A DNA stretch of 33,413 nt, taken from positions 1 to 33,413 of the forward strand of contig JAJYTY010000015.1 in the NCBI GenBank assembly GCA_021792835.1, given 5' to 3'. Under the pieces are notes generated by a model. That model made no database searches and had not been told where the DNA came from. It saw only the letters and a program-made list of their open reading frames with translations. Shown here piece by piece: positions 14,276 to 22,901 of this stretch (its first letter is position 1; every line of letters begins with the position of its first letter). A program made the translations under genes and the position numbers. This stretch comes from Pseudomonadota bacterium. Its GTDB lineage: Bacteria > Pseudomonadota > Gammaproteobacteria > Burkholderiales > Burkholderiaceae_C.

Positions 14276-14854
14276 TCAGCCGATGAAGGCCGCGGGAACG
14301 GGGTTGTCGCCCAGGGTCTGGAGCAGGATCGCCCAGTGCATGCTCTCGTCGCCGAGGATGCTGGCGGCCGCCTTCGCCAGCGCGCGCTCGTGGAACTGCG
14401 GTACCGTGCCGAGGTAGGCGCTGGCCGCGCCCTTTTCCAGCCCGGCGGCGAAGCGCAGTACGTCGGCCTGGTTCTTCAGGCGATGGGTGGGAAAGTCATA
14501 TGCGGCTGGCTGCTTCGCCTCCACCGGGGTGCCGCCGAGCTTGCGGATGGTCGCCTCCAGGATGCCGGCATGCGCCTTGTGCTGGCCCTGGAACTGCACG
14601 GCCACCGCCAGCACCGGCTTTTGCAGCAGGCCGGATTCGGCGCCCACCTGGTAGGCGGCGATGGCCTGGTACTCCAGTCCGAGGGCGACGTTGAGCATCT
14701 CGACATCGCCTTGCGCCGACGTGGATGCGGCGAAGCTGCGCGCGGGCAGCGCCAGCGCCGAGGCGGCGCCCAGTCCGGCGACGAAAAGTCCGCTGCGCTT
14801 GAACCAGTCGCGGCGGTCGAGCGCGGGGGCGTTGCGGGATTCATTGGCGTCCAT
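14276..14854 (-). CDS. Ferritin-like four-helix protein with Tat-type signal
   Basis: A 192-residue protein. A twin-arginine-like signal (DRRDWFKRSG, Arg14-Arg15, then the hydrophobic LFVAGLGAASALAL and an AFA-like cleavage site near 42) indicates export. The mature part is a ferritin-like (Ferritin_2-type) domain: first helix ligand motif LEYQAIAAY, then FQGQHKAHAGIL and, near the end, GDESMHWAIL. The usual first ExxH reads HxxH here; the last ExxH is intact. Metal or antioxidant function is inferred. A very good ribosome site (AGGAG, 7 nt) marks the start. It heads the ferritin-like, sigma, anti-sigma gene set, so it is a likely target of that sigma factor. Confidence 0.85.
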   Translation of the reverse strand: MDANESRNAPALDRRDWFKRSGLFVAGLGAASALALPARSFAASTSAQGDVEMLNVALGLEYQAIAAYQVGAESGLLQKPVLAVAVQFQGQHKAHAGILEATIRKLGGTPVEAKQPAAYDFPTHRLKNQADVLRFAAGLEKGAASAYLGTVPQFHERALAKAAASILGDESMHWAILLQTLGDNPVPAAFIG

Positions 14855-14879
14855 GAGGATCTCCTGTGCGGGTCGTGAG

Positions 14880-14925
14880 GGTCATGGCAGGCATCCGGTC
14901 GGTGCCGGAACGTGCCTGCCTGACC
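14880..14925 (-). promoter_or_regulatory. Strong bulged stem-loop in the ferritin-like gene leader
   Basis: On the minus strand GGTCAGGCAGGCA pairs with TGCCTGCCATGACC (13 bp with a one-base bulge, 19-nt loop). The loop itself contains a further CCGG / CCGG pair. It ends 25 bp before the ATG and would begin at the first transcribed bases if the promoter at 14929-14957 is used. No U-tract follows, so it is not a typical terminator. Confidence 0.7.
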
Positions 14926-14928
14926 AGC

Positions 14929-14957
14929 CTTACGACAGCGGCGGGAAATCGGATTCA
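14929..14957 (-). promoter_or_regulatory. Candidate ECF-type promoter of the ferritin-like/sigma operon
   Basis: On the minus strand TGAATCC, 16-bp spacer, CGTAAG. The short GC-tolerant boxes and the CGT at -10 are of the kind used by ECF sigma factors. Predicted start about 70 bp before the ferritin ATG. By eye only. Confidence 0.35.
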
Positions 14958-14993
14958 CCCCGGCGCGGCCAGGCCCGCGGACTCCCCGCGGGC

Positions 14994-15698
14994 TCAGTCG
15001 CCCGGCAGGTCGAACACCAGCACCTCGGCGTCGCGGCCGTGACGCAGCAGCAGGCGCGATGCCTGCCGCAGTGCCAGCGCGTCGCCCGCTTGCAGCTCGA
15101 GCGCGTCCACCTGCAGGCTGCCTCGCACCACGTGCACGTAGATGCGCCGGGTCGGGTCGAGGGGTAGTTCGGCCTGTTCGCCGGAGTCGAACAGCCCGGC
15201 GTACAGCGTGGCGCTTTGCTGCATGCGCAAGGCGCCGTCGCGCCCCTGGCCGTCGACGATGCGGCACAGGCGCCCGCGCAGTTCGCTGCGCTCGAAATGC
15301 CGCTGCTCGTAGCCCGGCGCGAGACCGGTGGTGTGCGGACGAATCCAGATCTGCAGGAAGTGCACCGGGCGTTCGCTCGAGGGATTGAACTCGCTGTGCA
15401 GCACCCCTGTGCCGGCGCTCATGCGCTGCACGTCCCCGGCGCGCAGGGTCGAGCCGTTGCCCAGCGAGTCCTTGTGCGCCAGCTCGCCGTCGAGCACATA
15501 GCTGATGATCTCCATGTCGCGGTGGCCGTGTTCGCCGAAGCCGGTGCCGGCCTGCACGCGGTCCTCGTTGATCACGCGCAGCGCGCCGAATTCGACGTGG
15601 CGCGGGTCGTAGTACGAGCCGAAGCTGAAACTGTGGAACGACTCCAGCCAGCCCAGGCGGGCGTGGCCGCGTTCCTGCGCACGTCGAATCTCTTGCAT
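14994..15698 (-). CDS. Pirin-family protein (YhhW-type quercetin 2,3-dioxygenase)
   Basis: The 234-residue bicupin starts MQEIRRAQERGHARLGWLESFHSFSFGSYYDP. Metal ligands match YhhW: the two His of FGEHGHRDMEII and the His/Glu of GTGVLHSEF. YhhW homologs open quercetin rings in vitro; the physiological role is unclear. The ATG at 15698 has a GAGGAAG site and fits the family start; an upstream in-frame start would add 22 odd residues. It is upstream of the ferritin-like gene on the same strand, with a 139-bp gap containing a separate promoter candidate. Confidence 0.9.
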   Translation of the reverse strand: MQEIRRAQERGHARLGWLESFHSFSFGSYYDPRHVEFGALRVINEDRVQAGTGFGEHGHRDMEIISYVLDGELAHKDSLGNGSTLRAGDVQRMSAGTGVLHSEFNPSSERPVHFLQIWIRPHTTGLAPGYEQRHFERSELRGRLCRIVDGQGRDGALRMQQSATLYAGLFDSGEQAELPLDPTRRIYVHVVRGSLQVDALELQAGDALALRQASRLLLRHGRDAEVLVFDLPGD

Positions 15699-15851
15699 CG
15701 CTTCCTCGCTGCGGTCGGTTGGATCGAGTCGATCGGGGGGATCGGGGACTGCCGGCGCGCCCACCTGGAACCATAGCCCAAAGCTCGCCGCCGTGGGGGG
15801 CGCGCACCCGCGACTGCGTACACTATGGCCGCCGCAGCCAGTTCATCCCGG

Positions 15852-16589
15852 ATGAAACACCTCCTCGAAGTCCTGTTCACGGAAAAGCACCGTCTCACCG
15901 CACGCCGTCGGGCGCTGGGGGTCCTGCACGAGTTGTGCAAGCGCCGTGAGAGACTGAACCTGTTCGTCGAGGGCGCGTCGCGCGAACTGCCTTCGCTGCT
16001 GCTCGATGTCGACGAGGATGCCGAGCGCATCCTGTTCGACATCCCGCCGGCGGTGGACGGCGTGGCCTGGGACGAGCACGAACCGCTGCTGGCGATCGCC
16101 CGCCATGACGGGCTGTTCGTCGGCTTCGCGCTGGAGGAGATCGAGCGCGCCGACTGGAACGGTGCCGTCGCGCTGCAGGCCCGCTTGCCGCCTCGCGTGT
16201 ACCACCTGCAGCGCCGCCACCATTTCCGGGTTCCGGTGGGCAACGGCGACGTCAGCGCGGTGGTGCTGGTGCGCCAGGGCGCGGCGGCGCTGACCGGACG
16301 CTGCCACGACCTCAGTGCCGGTGGCATGCGTGTGCTGGTGACCCCGCCTGCCGGGGACTTCGCGCTGCGCGCCGGCGAACAGCTGGAGGAACTGCGTTTC
16401 CATCTCAAGGGAACGGCGCTGCAGACGGCGGCACGGGTGCAGCATGTGGACGAGCCGGTGCCACTGCCCAATGGACGGGCGCTGCTTCCGGTGGGCCTGG
16501 AATTCGTCGACAAGAGTTTTTCCTTCGACCAGGCGGTGGTGCGCTACGTGCAGCAGCGCGACCGCGACCTGCTCAGCGGACGCAACTGA
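15852..16589 (+). CDS. PilZ-domain cyclic-di-GMP receptor, YcgR-like flagellar brake
   Basis: A 245-residue protein. The N-terminal half (about 1-115) has the YcgR_2/YcgR fold pattern (LFVEGASRELPSLLLDVD... ILFDIPP); the C-terminal half is PilZ, with RxxxR at 122-126 (RHHFR) and DxSxxG at 153-158 (DLSAGG). Both are intact, so c-di-GMP binding is expected. YcgR proteins slow flagella when c-di-GMP rises. The start is uncertain: an in-frame ATG at 15825 adds nine residues and neither has a ribosome site. A 20-bp palindrome follows the stop codon, and the next gene is a GGDEF/EAL enzyme. Confidence 0.88.
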   Translation: MKHLLEVLFTEKHRLTARRRALGVLHELCKRRERLNLFVEGASRELPSLLLDVDEDAERILFDIPPAVDGVAWDEHEPLLAIARHDGLFVGFALEEIERADWNGAVALQARLPPRVYHLQRRHHFRVPVGNGDVSAVVLVRQGAAALTGRCHDLSAGGMRVLVTPPAGDFALRAGEQLEELRFHLKGTALQTAARVQHVDEPVPLPNGRALLPVGLEFVDKSFSFDQAVVRYVQQRDRDLLSGRN

Positions 16590-16596
16590 ACCGCGC

Positions 16597-16616
16597 CCCA
16601 TGCTCCGGAGCATGGG
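16597..16616. repeat. Perfect 20-bp palindrome after the PilZ gene
   Basis: CCCATGCTCC followed immediately by GGAGCATGGG, 8 bp after the PilZ stop codon. It would fold into a 10-bp stem with little or no loop as DNA, or about 8 bp with a 4-nt loop in RNA. There is no T tract, so it may serve as a transcript end stabiliser, a weak terminator or a protein site. Confidence 0.75.
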
Positions 16617-16858
16617 CGAGACGGGCTTGGCGCGGGACGCGAGGATTGTCGGAAATTTGTCAATATTTGCTGCGATTCCCGGCGTTCCCATGACTTCGGG
16701 CAAGGCCGCGGCGGAGAATCGGGGCACAATCGCAGCGTGTTTCGTCGGGGCCCGCATTGGGGCGCGCGGCGGCGGCCGCGCAGGGCCACCGGCCGCAGCG
16801 CGGGTTCCGCAACTTCCCTGTTCAATCGCCTGAAGCGAAGCCCAGCGCCCGAGCCTCG

Positions 16859-19800
16859 ATGCCCCAGGATCCGTCACGTCAGAGCGAATGGCTCGACTTC
16901 GCCACCGCGACGCTGCGCGAGCTCGTCGCCGGGCATGCTCCGGTCACGCTCGCCGAGCGCCTGTGCCGGCTGGCCGAGCGCCACGCACCGGGGCGCGTGG
17001 CCAGCATCATGTGCCTGGGCGACGACCGGCGGCTGTACCTGTTCGCGGCACCCAGCGCGCCGCCGGCGCTGGCGGCCGAGATCGACGGTGTGCGCCCGGG
17101 CGACAGCGCCGGATCCTGCGGCAATGTCGCGCTGCACGGGCGGCCGGTGCTGGTCGACGACATCGCCTCCGACACGCGCTGGGAGGACCTGCGCGCGCCG
17201 GCGCAGCGCTGGAGTCTGGGCTCGTGCCATTCGTACCCGGTCTGGCATGACGGCGAGCTGATCGGTACCTTCGCGCTGACCGCCGCCAGCACCGGACCGG
17301 CGGCGGCCGAGGAACTGGAACTGCTCGAGTTCGCGGCCACGATGGCCGGCACGCTGCTGGGTTTCGAGCGCCTCGGACGCCAGCGCAGCGCTGGTGCGCA
17401 GGTGCTGCGGCGCGCGCGCGAGCTCGGCGGGGCGCTCGATGTCATCGGGCGTGCCGCGGCGCAGGCGACGCAGCGCTCGGCGTGGCTGGACGAGGTATGC
17501 CGCATGCTGGTCGAACTTGCCGGTCTCGCCGGGGCCTGCGTGCTGGAGCCCGCGCAGGCGCCCGCGCTGCGCGTGCTGGCGTGCCGGGGCAACTGCGCAG
17601 GGGACGCCGCGCAGCGCGCGCAGGGAGCCGTCGGGCAGGCGATGCGCGCGCTGGCGCAGCAGGCGCTGCGCCGCGGGCGCGCCGTGTTCGCTCAGCAGCA
17701 GGCGGCGGCCGCGGGCGCGCTGCCGCTGCAGGTGGACGGCAGCGTGGTGGCGGTGCTGGGGGTTTGCGACAGCCCCGGCGGCACGCTCGACGACGAATTC
17801 CGCGCCTGGCTGCCGCTGGTGGCGCGCGAGACGGCGCGGGGAATGGAGCAGTTGCTGCAGCGCGAGCGCAGCGAGCGCGAGCGGGCGCTGCACGCGGCGA
17901 TGCTGGACAACGCACTGGTGGGCATGGCGCTATTGGAGGGGCGCAGCATCCGCGCCGCCAACGCGACCCTGGCGCAGATGCTCGGGCATGCCGACTCGCG
18001 TACCTTGCTGGGCGTCGACGTGCAGCAACTGCATGCGTCGCCGAGCGACTTTCAGCGGCTGCGGCGCCAGCTCGAGGCCTCGATGCGCGACGCCGGGCAG
18101 GCGCGGGCCGAGGCCTGCATGCGTCGCGCCGACGGCGAGCTGGTGTGGTGGGAAATCGCCGGGCGGCGCATCGAGCAGGGGGATGCCGCAGCCGACTCGG
18201 TGTGGTCGGCGATCGACGTGACGCAGCGCCGCCAGGCGCAGGATCGGCTGCGCTGGCAGGCGCGCCACGACGCGCTGACCCAGCTGCCGAACCGCTTCGG
18301 CCTCGACCATTTCCTGCAGCGCGAACTGGAGCAGGTCGCGCAGGAGGGTTCCTGCCTGGCTCTTGGCTGGCTCGACCTGGACGACTTCGCGGCCGTCAAC
18401 GAGCGCTGGGGGCATCTGGTCGGCGACGCCGTGCTGCGTCAGGTGGCGCAACGCCTGGGCGCGGTGCTGGGTCCGAACGATCTGCTGGCGCGTATCGGCG
18501 GCGACGAATTCGTGCTGGTTCTCAACCGCCTGCAGTCGCCCGGACAACTGGCGCAACGCCTGCTGCCGTTCGAGCAGGCGATGCAGCAGTCCTTCGGCGC
18601 CGCCGCGTCCGGGCTGCGCCTGGGAATGAGCCTGGGCCTGGCCTTGTTCCCGCACGACGAGACCACCGTTGACGGCCTGCTTCGCCGCGCCGACGCCGCA
18701 CTGCTGAGCTGCAAGATGCACAAGGCCGAGCGCGCCAGCTGGTGGTTGCGCTGGGGCGAACCGCTGCGCCGGGATCTGCCGGCGCTGGCGGGTCCGCACG
18801 CGCCGCAGCCCTATGGCGCGCCGGCCGCGCAATTGCTCGATGAGTCGCAGGCGCAGGGACTGCAACTGGAGGACGCGCTGCTGCGCGGGTATTTCGACAG
18901 CCTGCACGAGGATCCGCAGACGGCTTCGGCGCTGGACGCGTTCGATGATGCGACCCGGCACATGCTGCGCGAGCGCGAGGCCGCGCAACTGCGCGGCCTG
19001 CTCGACCCGCGGGCGCTGCAGCAGCAGCGCGCCGAGGCGGCCCGGCGCGCCGGCCGACGCCATGCGCTGACCGGCGTCGGCCCGGCAGCGCTGACGCGGG
19101 CGCTGTTCGGCCTGCACCACGAACTGGCCGAGCGTATCGGCCAGTTGCCGATGCACAGCCTGCGCCGCCTGCATCTGCTCGACGTGCTGGCGCAGCGCGT
19201 CAGCGGCGAACTGCACGAACGGGTGCTGGGAGCCGGCGAGGTCACGCGCGCGTACCGCGAGTGGGCCGCGCAGGCGCTGGCCGATCTGGAGCGCTTCGCC
19301 GTGTGGGCCGATTTCGTCGGTCACGCTGGCGCCGCGCTGGAGCGCCTGCCAGGAATCGTCGGGGCCGCGCTGGCGCGGCCGCTGGACGACGGGCGATTTG
19401 TGTTCGAGTACCACAGCGCGGCGCTGCAGCCCCTGACCGATATCGGGGCCGAGGTCGGCGGCGACGGAACGGTCGCACGCTGCTGGAAGCAGGGTTGCGT
19501 GCAGACCACGGCGGTGTACACCAGGGATCCGTTGGTCGAGCGCTGGCACGCAGCCGCGGAGCACGCCGGCGTGCGCTCCAGCGCGGCGATTCCGGTGCTC
19601 GATGCGCATGGCCGGCCGGTCGCGGTGGTCGCGCTGTTCGGGCGCAATCCCGGGCAGTTCGGCGCCAACGCCGTCGGTCCGTGGCTGGATACGGTGCTGC
19701 AGATCTTCCGCCAGGCCTGGGCCCGCCTGGAGGCCGACGCGCAAAGTCCGCCGATGTCCAGCGCGGCGATGATGCGCTCGCGCCAGTTGATCGGGGCGCA

Positions 19801-20554
19801 CAAGGTGCGCATGCTCTACCAGCCGATCGTGGACCTGCGCAGCGGGCGCTGCTTCAAGGTCGAGGCGCTGGCGCGCCTGGACGACGGCACGCGCCTGCTG
19901 AGTCCCGACGAGTTCCTTCCCGCCTGTGGCAGCGTCGAGCTGGCCCAGCTGTTCTCGCAGGGGCTGGCGCAGGTGCTGCATGACCTCGGCGCATGGCAGC
20001 GCGAGGGCGTGCGCATCGACGCATCGATCAACCTGCCGCCCAGCGTGTTGCGCCAGCGCGACCTGGCGAAGGTGGTCGAGCGCGCGCTGCGACACCACGG
20101 CATCGAACCCTCGCGCCTGACCTTCGAGCTGCTGGAGAGCGAGCAGTGGATCGGCGACTCCAGCATCGACCGCAGCGTGGAGTCGCTGAAGGCCCTGGGC
20201 ACGCGCATGGCCATGGACGACCTGGGGGCCGGGCATTCGACCCTGCTGCGACTGCGCCAGCTGCAGTTCGACCTCGTGAAGATCGACCGCGGGCTGGTAC
20301 GCGACATGCCGTCGAACCCGCAGGCCGTGGCGGCCATCGTCGGCGGGCTGACCGAGCTGATGCACCGACTCGATCTGCTCGTCGTGGTCGAGGGACTGGA
20401 GACCCCCGAGCTGGTGCGCATGGCCACCGAGCTGGGAGTGGACGCCGGGCAGGGTTACGCGATCTCGCATCCGTTGCCGCCCGCCGCTCTCGTCGACTGG
20501 CTGCGCGAGCGCCGCGATCCTGCGCCGCAGCGCGAGGCCCAGGCGGCCTTATAA
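16859..20554 (+). CDS. GGDEF-EAL cyclic-di-GMP enzyme with GAF, PAS and globin-like sensor
   Basis: A 1231-residue soluble multidomain protein. By eye: GAF (about 15-170), second GAF-like (180-345), PAS (350-465), GGDEF (466-630; GGDEF at 547-551 intact), a helical segment (650-815) resembling a sensor globin with candidate proximal His735 in [10 protein letters not shown], a further GAF (835-965), and EAL (975-1220). In EAL the key residues are present: EALAR at 1002-1006, SINLPP, FELLES, MDDLGAG, VKIDRG, VEGLET and GQGY. The GGDEF allosteric I-site (RxxD) reads GPND, so product inhibition is probably lost. Both synthesis and hydrolysis of c-di-GMP look possible. The PilZ receptor just upstream on the same strand is a likely partner. 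Start chosen at MPQDPSRQ; 34 further codons are open upstream. Confidence 0.9.
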   Translation: MPQDPSRQSEWLDFATATLRELVAGHAPVTLAERLCRLAERHAPGRVASIMCLGDDRRLYLFAAPSAPPALAAEIDGVRPGDSAGSCGNVALHGRPVLVDDIASDTRWEDLRAPAQRWSLGSCHSYPVWHDGELIGTFALTAASTGPAAAEELELLEFAATMAGTLLGFERLGRQRSAGAQVLRRARELGGALDVIGRAAAQATQRSAWLDEVCRMLVELAGLAGACVLEPAQAPALRVLACRGNCAGDAAQRAQGAVGQAMRALAQQALRRGRAVFAQQQAAAAGALPLQVDGSVVAVLGVCDSPGGTLDDEFRAWLPLVARETARGMEQLLQRERSERERALHAAMLDNALVGMALLEGRSIRAANATLAQMLGHADSRTLLGVDVQQLHASPSDFQRLRRQLEASMRDAGQARAEACMRRADGELVWWEIAGRRIEQGDAAADSVWSAIDVTQRRQAQDRLRWQARHDALTQLPNRFGLDHFLQRELEQVAQEGSCLALGWLDLDDFAAVNERWGHLVGDAVLRQVAQRLGAVLGPNDLLARIGGDEFVLVLNRLQSPGQLAQRLLPFEQAMQQSFGAAASGLRLGMSLGLALFPHDETTVDGLLRRADAALLSCKMHKAERASWWLRWGEPLRRDLPALAGPHAPQPYGAPAAQLLDESQAQGLQLEDALLRGYFDSLHEDPQTASALDAFDDATRHMLREREAAQLRGLLDPRALQQQRAEAARRAGRRHALTGVGPAALTRALFGLHHELAERIGQLPMHSLRRLHLLDVLAQRVSGELHERVLGAGEVTRAYREWAAQALADLERFAVWADFVGHAGAALERLPGIVGAALARPLDDGRFVFEYHSAALQPLTDIGAEVGGDGTVARCWKQGCVQTTAVYTRDPLVERWHAAAEHAGVRSSAAIPVLDAHGRPVAVVALFGRNPGQFGANAVGPWLDTVLQIFRQAWARLEADAQSPPMSSAAMMRSRQLIGAHKVRMLYQPIVDLRSGRCFKVEALARLDDGTRLLSPDEFLPACGSVELAQLFSQGLAQVLHDLGAWQREGVRIDASINLPPSVLRQRDLAKVVERALRHHGIEPSRLTFELLESEQWIGDSSIDRSVESLKALGTRMAMDDLGAGHSTLLRLRQLQFDLVKIDRGLVRDMPSNPQAVAAIVGGLTELMHRLDLLVVVEGLETPELVRMATELGVDAGQGYAISHPLPPAALVDWLRERRDPAPQREAQAAL

Positions 20555-20587
20555 CCGCAGCCTACTAACGGTATCACCAGACTGTCG

Positions 20588-20616
20588 TTGGATTCGGCGG
20601 GTTCGCTGCCTAGCAT
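20588..20616 (+). promoter_or_regulatory. Candidate cys operon promoter
   Basis: TTGGAT, 17-bp spacer, TAGCAT, giving a leader of about 54 nt to the cysI ATG. The region just upstream (20551-20575, TTATAACCGCAG..CTAACGGTAT) is AT-richer and would be where a CysB-type activator binds, but no consensus can be asserted. Confidence 0.4.
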
Positions 20617-20676
20617 GCCAGGTAGCCATGAACCCTGTCGCGGGCGCGCCGAGCGCCGCGACGAGCCCCGAGTCCC

Positions 20677-22398
20677 ATGTACCGCTACAGTGAATTCGAC
20701 CGCGCCTTCGTGCACGCGCGCGCGGCCCAGTACCGAGACCAGCTTCGCCGCCACCTGGAGGGCAGCCTGGGCGAGGACGAGTTCAAGCCGCTGCGCCTGC
20801 AGAACGGCTGGTACATACAGCGCCACGCGCCGATGCTGCGCGTGGCCGTGCCGTACGGCGCGCTGGCGGCGCGGCAGCTGCGCGCGCTCGCCGACATCGC
20901 CGATCACCATGACCGCGGCTACGCGCATTTCACGACGCGCCAGAACGTGCAGTTCAACTGGATCGAACTGGCGCGCAGCGCCGACGTGATGGACGCGCTG
21001 GCCGCGGTCGACATGCACGGCATCCAGACCAGCGGAAACTGCGTTCGCAACATCACCACCGACGCACTGGCCGGTGTGGCTCCCGACGAGATCGCCGACC
21101 CGCGCCCGTTCTGCGAGATCCTGCGCCAGTGGAGCACGCTGCACCCGGAATTCGCCTTCCTGCCACGCAAGTTCAAGGTGTCCATCGGCGGCGCGCGCGA
21201 GGACCGCGTCGCCGCCGGCTGGTACGACATCGGCATGCACCTGGTGCGCAACACGCAAGGCGAGCTGGGACTGCGCGTGCTGGTGGGCGGCGGCATGGGG
21301 CGCACGCCGATGATCGGCAGCGTGGTGCGCGAGTTCCTGCCCCATTCGCAGATGCTGCTGTACGTCGAGGCCATCCTGCGCGTCTACAACAGCTACGGGC
21401 GACGCGACAACATCTGGAAGGCGCGCATCAAGATGCTCGTGCGTGCCGAAGGCCAGCGCTTCATCGACGCCGTCGAGCGCGAGTTCGCCTCCATCGCCGA
21501 GCGCGACCTCGGCGCCGATGAGCAGCTGATCACCGAGTCGCAGCTGGAGGCGATGGCGCAGCACTTCGCGCCGCCCGCGGAGCAGGCGCACGACGGCCCC
21601 GAGCAGCGCGCGCAGCGCGAGCAGGCCAGCGCCGCCGCGCACGCCGCGCCGGCCTACCGGCGCTGGCTGGAGCGCAACGTGCAGGAGCATCGCCTGGGCG
21701 ACCACCGCGTGGTCACGCTGTCGCTCAAGCGCGCCGGGCAGGCACCCGGCAACGCGACGTCCCGCCAGCTGCGTCAGGCCGCCGGGCTGGCCGAGCGATT
21801 CAGCCGCGGCGAGCTGCGTGTCAGCCACGAGCAGAACCTGGTGCTGCCGTGGGTGCGCGAGGACGAGCTGGCTCTGCTGTGGCAGCAGGCCCGCGAGGCC
21901 GGCATGGCGACTCCCAACATCGGCCTGCTGGGCGACATCATCGCCTGCCCGGGGGGCGACTTCTGCTCGCTGGCCAACGCGCGCTCGCTTCCGGTGGCGG
22001 AAGACATCACGCAACGCTTCCAGGACCTGGACGAATTGTTCGACATCGGCGACCTGGACCTCAACATCAGCGGCTGCATCAACTCCTGCGGGCATCACCA
22101 CAGCGGGCACATCGGGATCCTCGGCGTCGACAAGGACGGTTCCGAGTGGTACCAGATCACGCTGGGCGGCGGGGATGGCTCGTTGCGCGGCGGCAGCGCC
22201 GCGCCGGGACGCATCATCGGCGCCTCTTTCGCGGCCGACGAAGTGGCTGACGCCGTGGAGGCCATCATCGACGTGTATCGCGCGCAGCGCCACGACGGCG
22301 AGCGCTTCATCGACACCGCGCGCCGGCTCGGCCCGGCGCCTTTCGCGGAGGCCGCCGAGGCGGTCCGCCGCACCACCGCACGCAAGGTGACGGCATGA
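20677..22398 (+). CDS. cysI: Sulfite reductase hemoprotein (sirohaem / 4Fe-4S)
   Basis: A 573-residue enzyme reducing sulfite to sulfide with six electrons. It has two ferredoxin-like half domains and two sirohaem domains. The 4Fe-4S/sirohaem cysteines are Cys424 and Cys430 (ACPGGDFCSLA) and Cys467 and Cys471 (SGCINSCGHH). The FTTRQNVQFNWI segment is the family's substrate-binding region. A 30-residue Ala/Gln-rich linker (about 305-340) joins the halves. No flavoprotein subunit (cysJ) is nearby, so the electron donor is elsewhere, perhaps ferredoxin. First gene of the operon, sharing an ATGA overlap with the next gene. Confidence 0.95.
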   Translation: MYRYSEFDRAFVHARAAQYRDQLRRHLEGSLGEDEFKPLRLQNGWYIQRHAPMLRVAVPYGALAARQLRALADIADHHDRGYAHFTTRQNVQFNWIELARSADVMDALAAVDMHGIQTSGNCVRNITTDALAGVAPDEIADPRPFCEILRQWSTLHPEFAFLPRKFKVSIGGAREDRVAAGWYDIGMHLVRNTQGELGLRVLVGGGMGRTPMIGSVVREFLPHSQMLLYVEAILRVYNSYGRRDNIWKARIKMLVRAEGQRFIDAVEREFASIAERDLGADEQLITESQLEAMAQHFAPPAEQAHDGPEQRAQREQASAAAHAAPAYRRWLERNVQEHRLGDHRVVTLSLKRAGQAPGNATSRQLRQAAGLAERFSRGELRVSHEQNLVLPWVREDELALLWQQAREAGMATPNIGLLGDIIACPGGDFCSLANARSLPVAEDITQRFQDLDELFDIGDLDLNISGCINSCGHHHSGHIGILGVDKDGSEWYQITLGGGDGSLRGGSAAPGRIIGASFAADEVADAVEAIIDVYRAQRHDGERFIDTARRLGPAPFAEAAEAVRRTTARKVTA

Positions 22399-22892
22399 GA
22401 TTCCTCGATCGCGCCAGCGACGACTGGCAACTCCACGAAGCCGGCGAGACCCCCGCGCCGCGCCGCGCGCTGCTGGAACTGCAGGCCTGGCGCGCGCTGG
22501 ACGCCGCGCGGCGCGAGCGACTGCTTCAGCAAGCCGAGGTCGGCCTGCTGCTGCCCAACGATATCGACGTGGAGACCCTGCAGCCCGATCTGGCGCATCT
22601 GCGCCTGCTGGCGCTGCAGTTCCCGCGCTGGACCGACGGGCGTGCGTATACGCAGGCACGCCTGCTGCGGCTTCGCCTTCGATTCCCCGGCGAGATCCGC
22701 GGAGTGGGCCAGGTGCTGGTGGACATGGTGCTGCCGATGGCCCGGAGCGGCTTCGACTCCGCGATGCTGCGCGAAGACCAGGACCCGCGGGCTGCGCGCC
22801 GCGCGCTGGAGTTCTTCCCGGGTCACTACCAGATCGACGCGCGCCGCCCGCTGGCGCCGCGCGCGCCGGCCGTCTTCCTCCCCGCCCGCTAG
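22395..22892 (+). CDS. DUF934 family protein of sulfite reduction
   Basis: The 165-residue protein is the DUF934 family, which in proteobacteria is almost always encoded directly after cysI. Typical segments are LLLPNDIDVETLQPDLAHLRLLALQFPRWTDGRAYTQARLLRLRLRFPGEIRGVGQVLVDMVLPMARSGFDS. Its biochemical role is not established; a link to sulfite reductase function is inferred from conserved neighbourhood. It overlaps cysI by 4 bp and the next gene starts 9 bp on. Confidence 0.93.
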   Translation: MRFLDRASDDWQLHEAGETPAPRRALLELQAWRALDAARRERLLQQAEVGLLLPNDIDVETLQPDLAHLRLLALQFPRWTDGRAYTQARLLRLRLRFPGEIRGVGQVLVDMVLPMARSGFDSAMLREDQDPRAARRALEFFPGHYQIDARRPLAPRAPAVFLPAR

Positions 22893-22901
22893 GAGCGAGC
22901 C

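Noticed and set aside
16597-16616. Palindrome as an intrinsic terminator of the PilZ gene
   Set aside because: There is no T run on either side, so a standard Rho-independent terminator is not supported; kept only as a palindrome of unknown role.
17930-20470. An 846-codon open frame antisense to the GGDEF-EAL gene
   Set aside because: Same composition effect: low-complexity product, no family similarity, and complete overlap with a gene of clear function.
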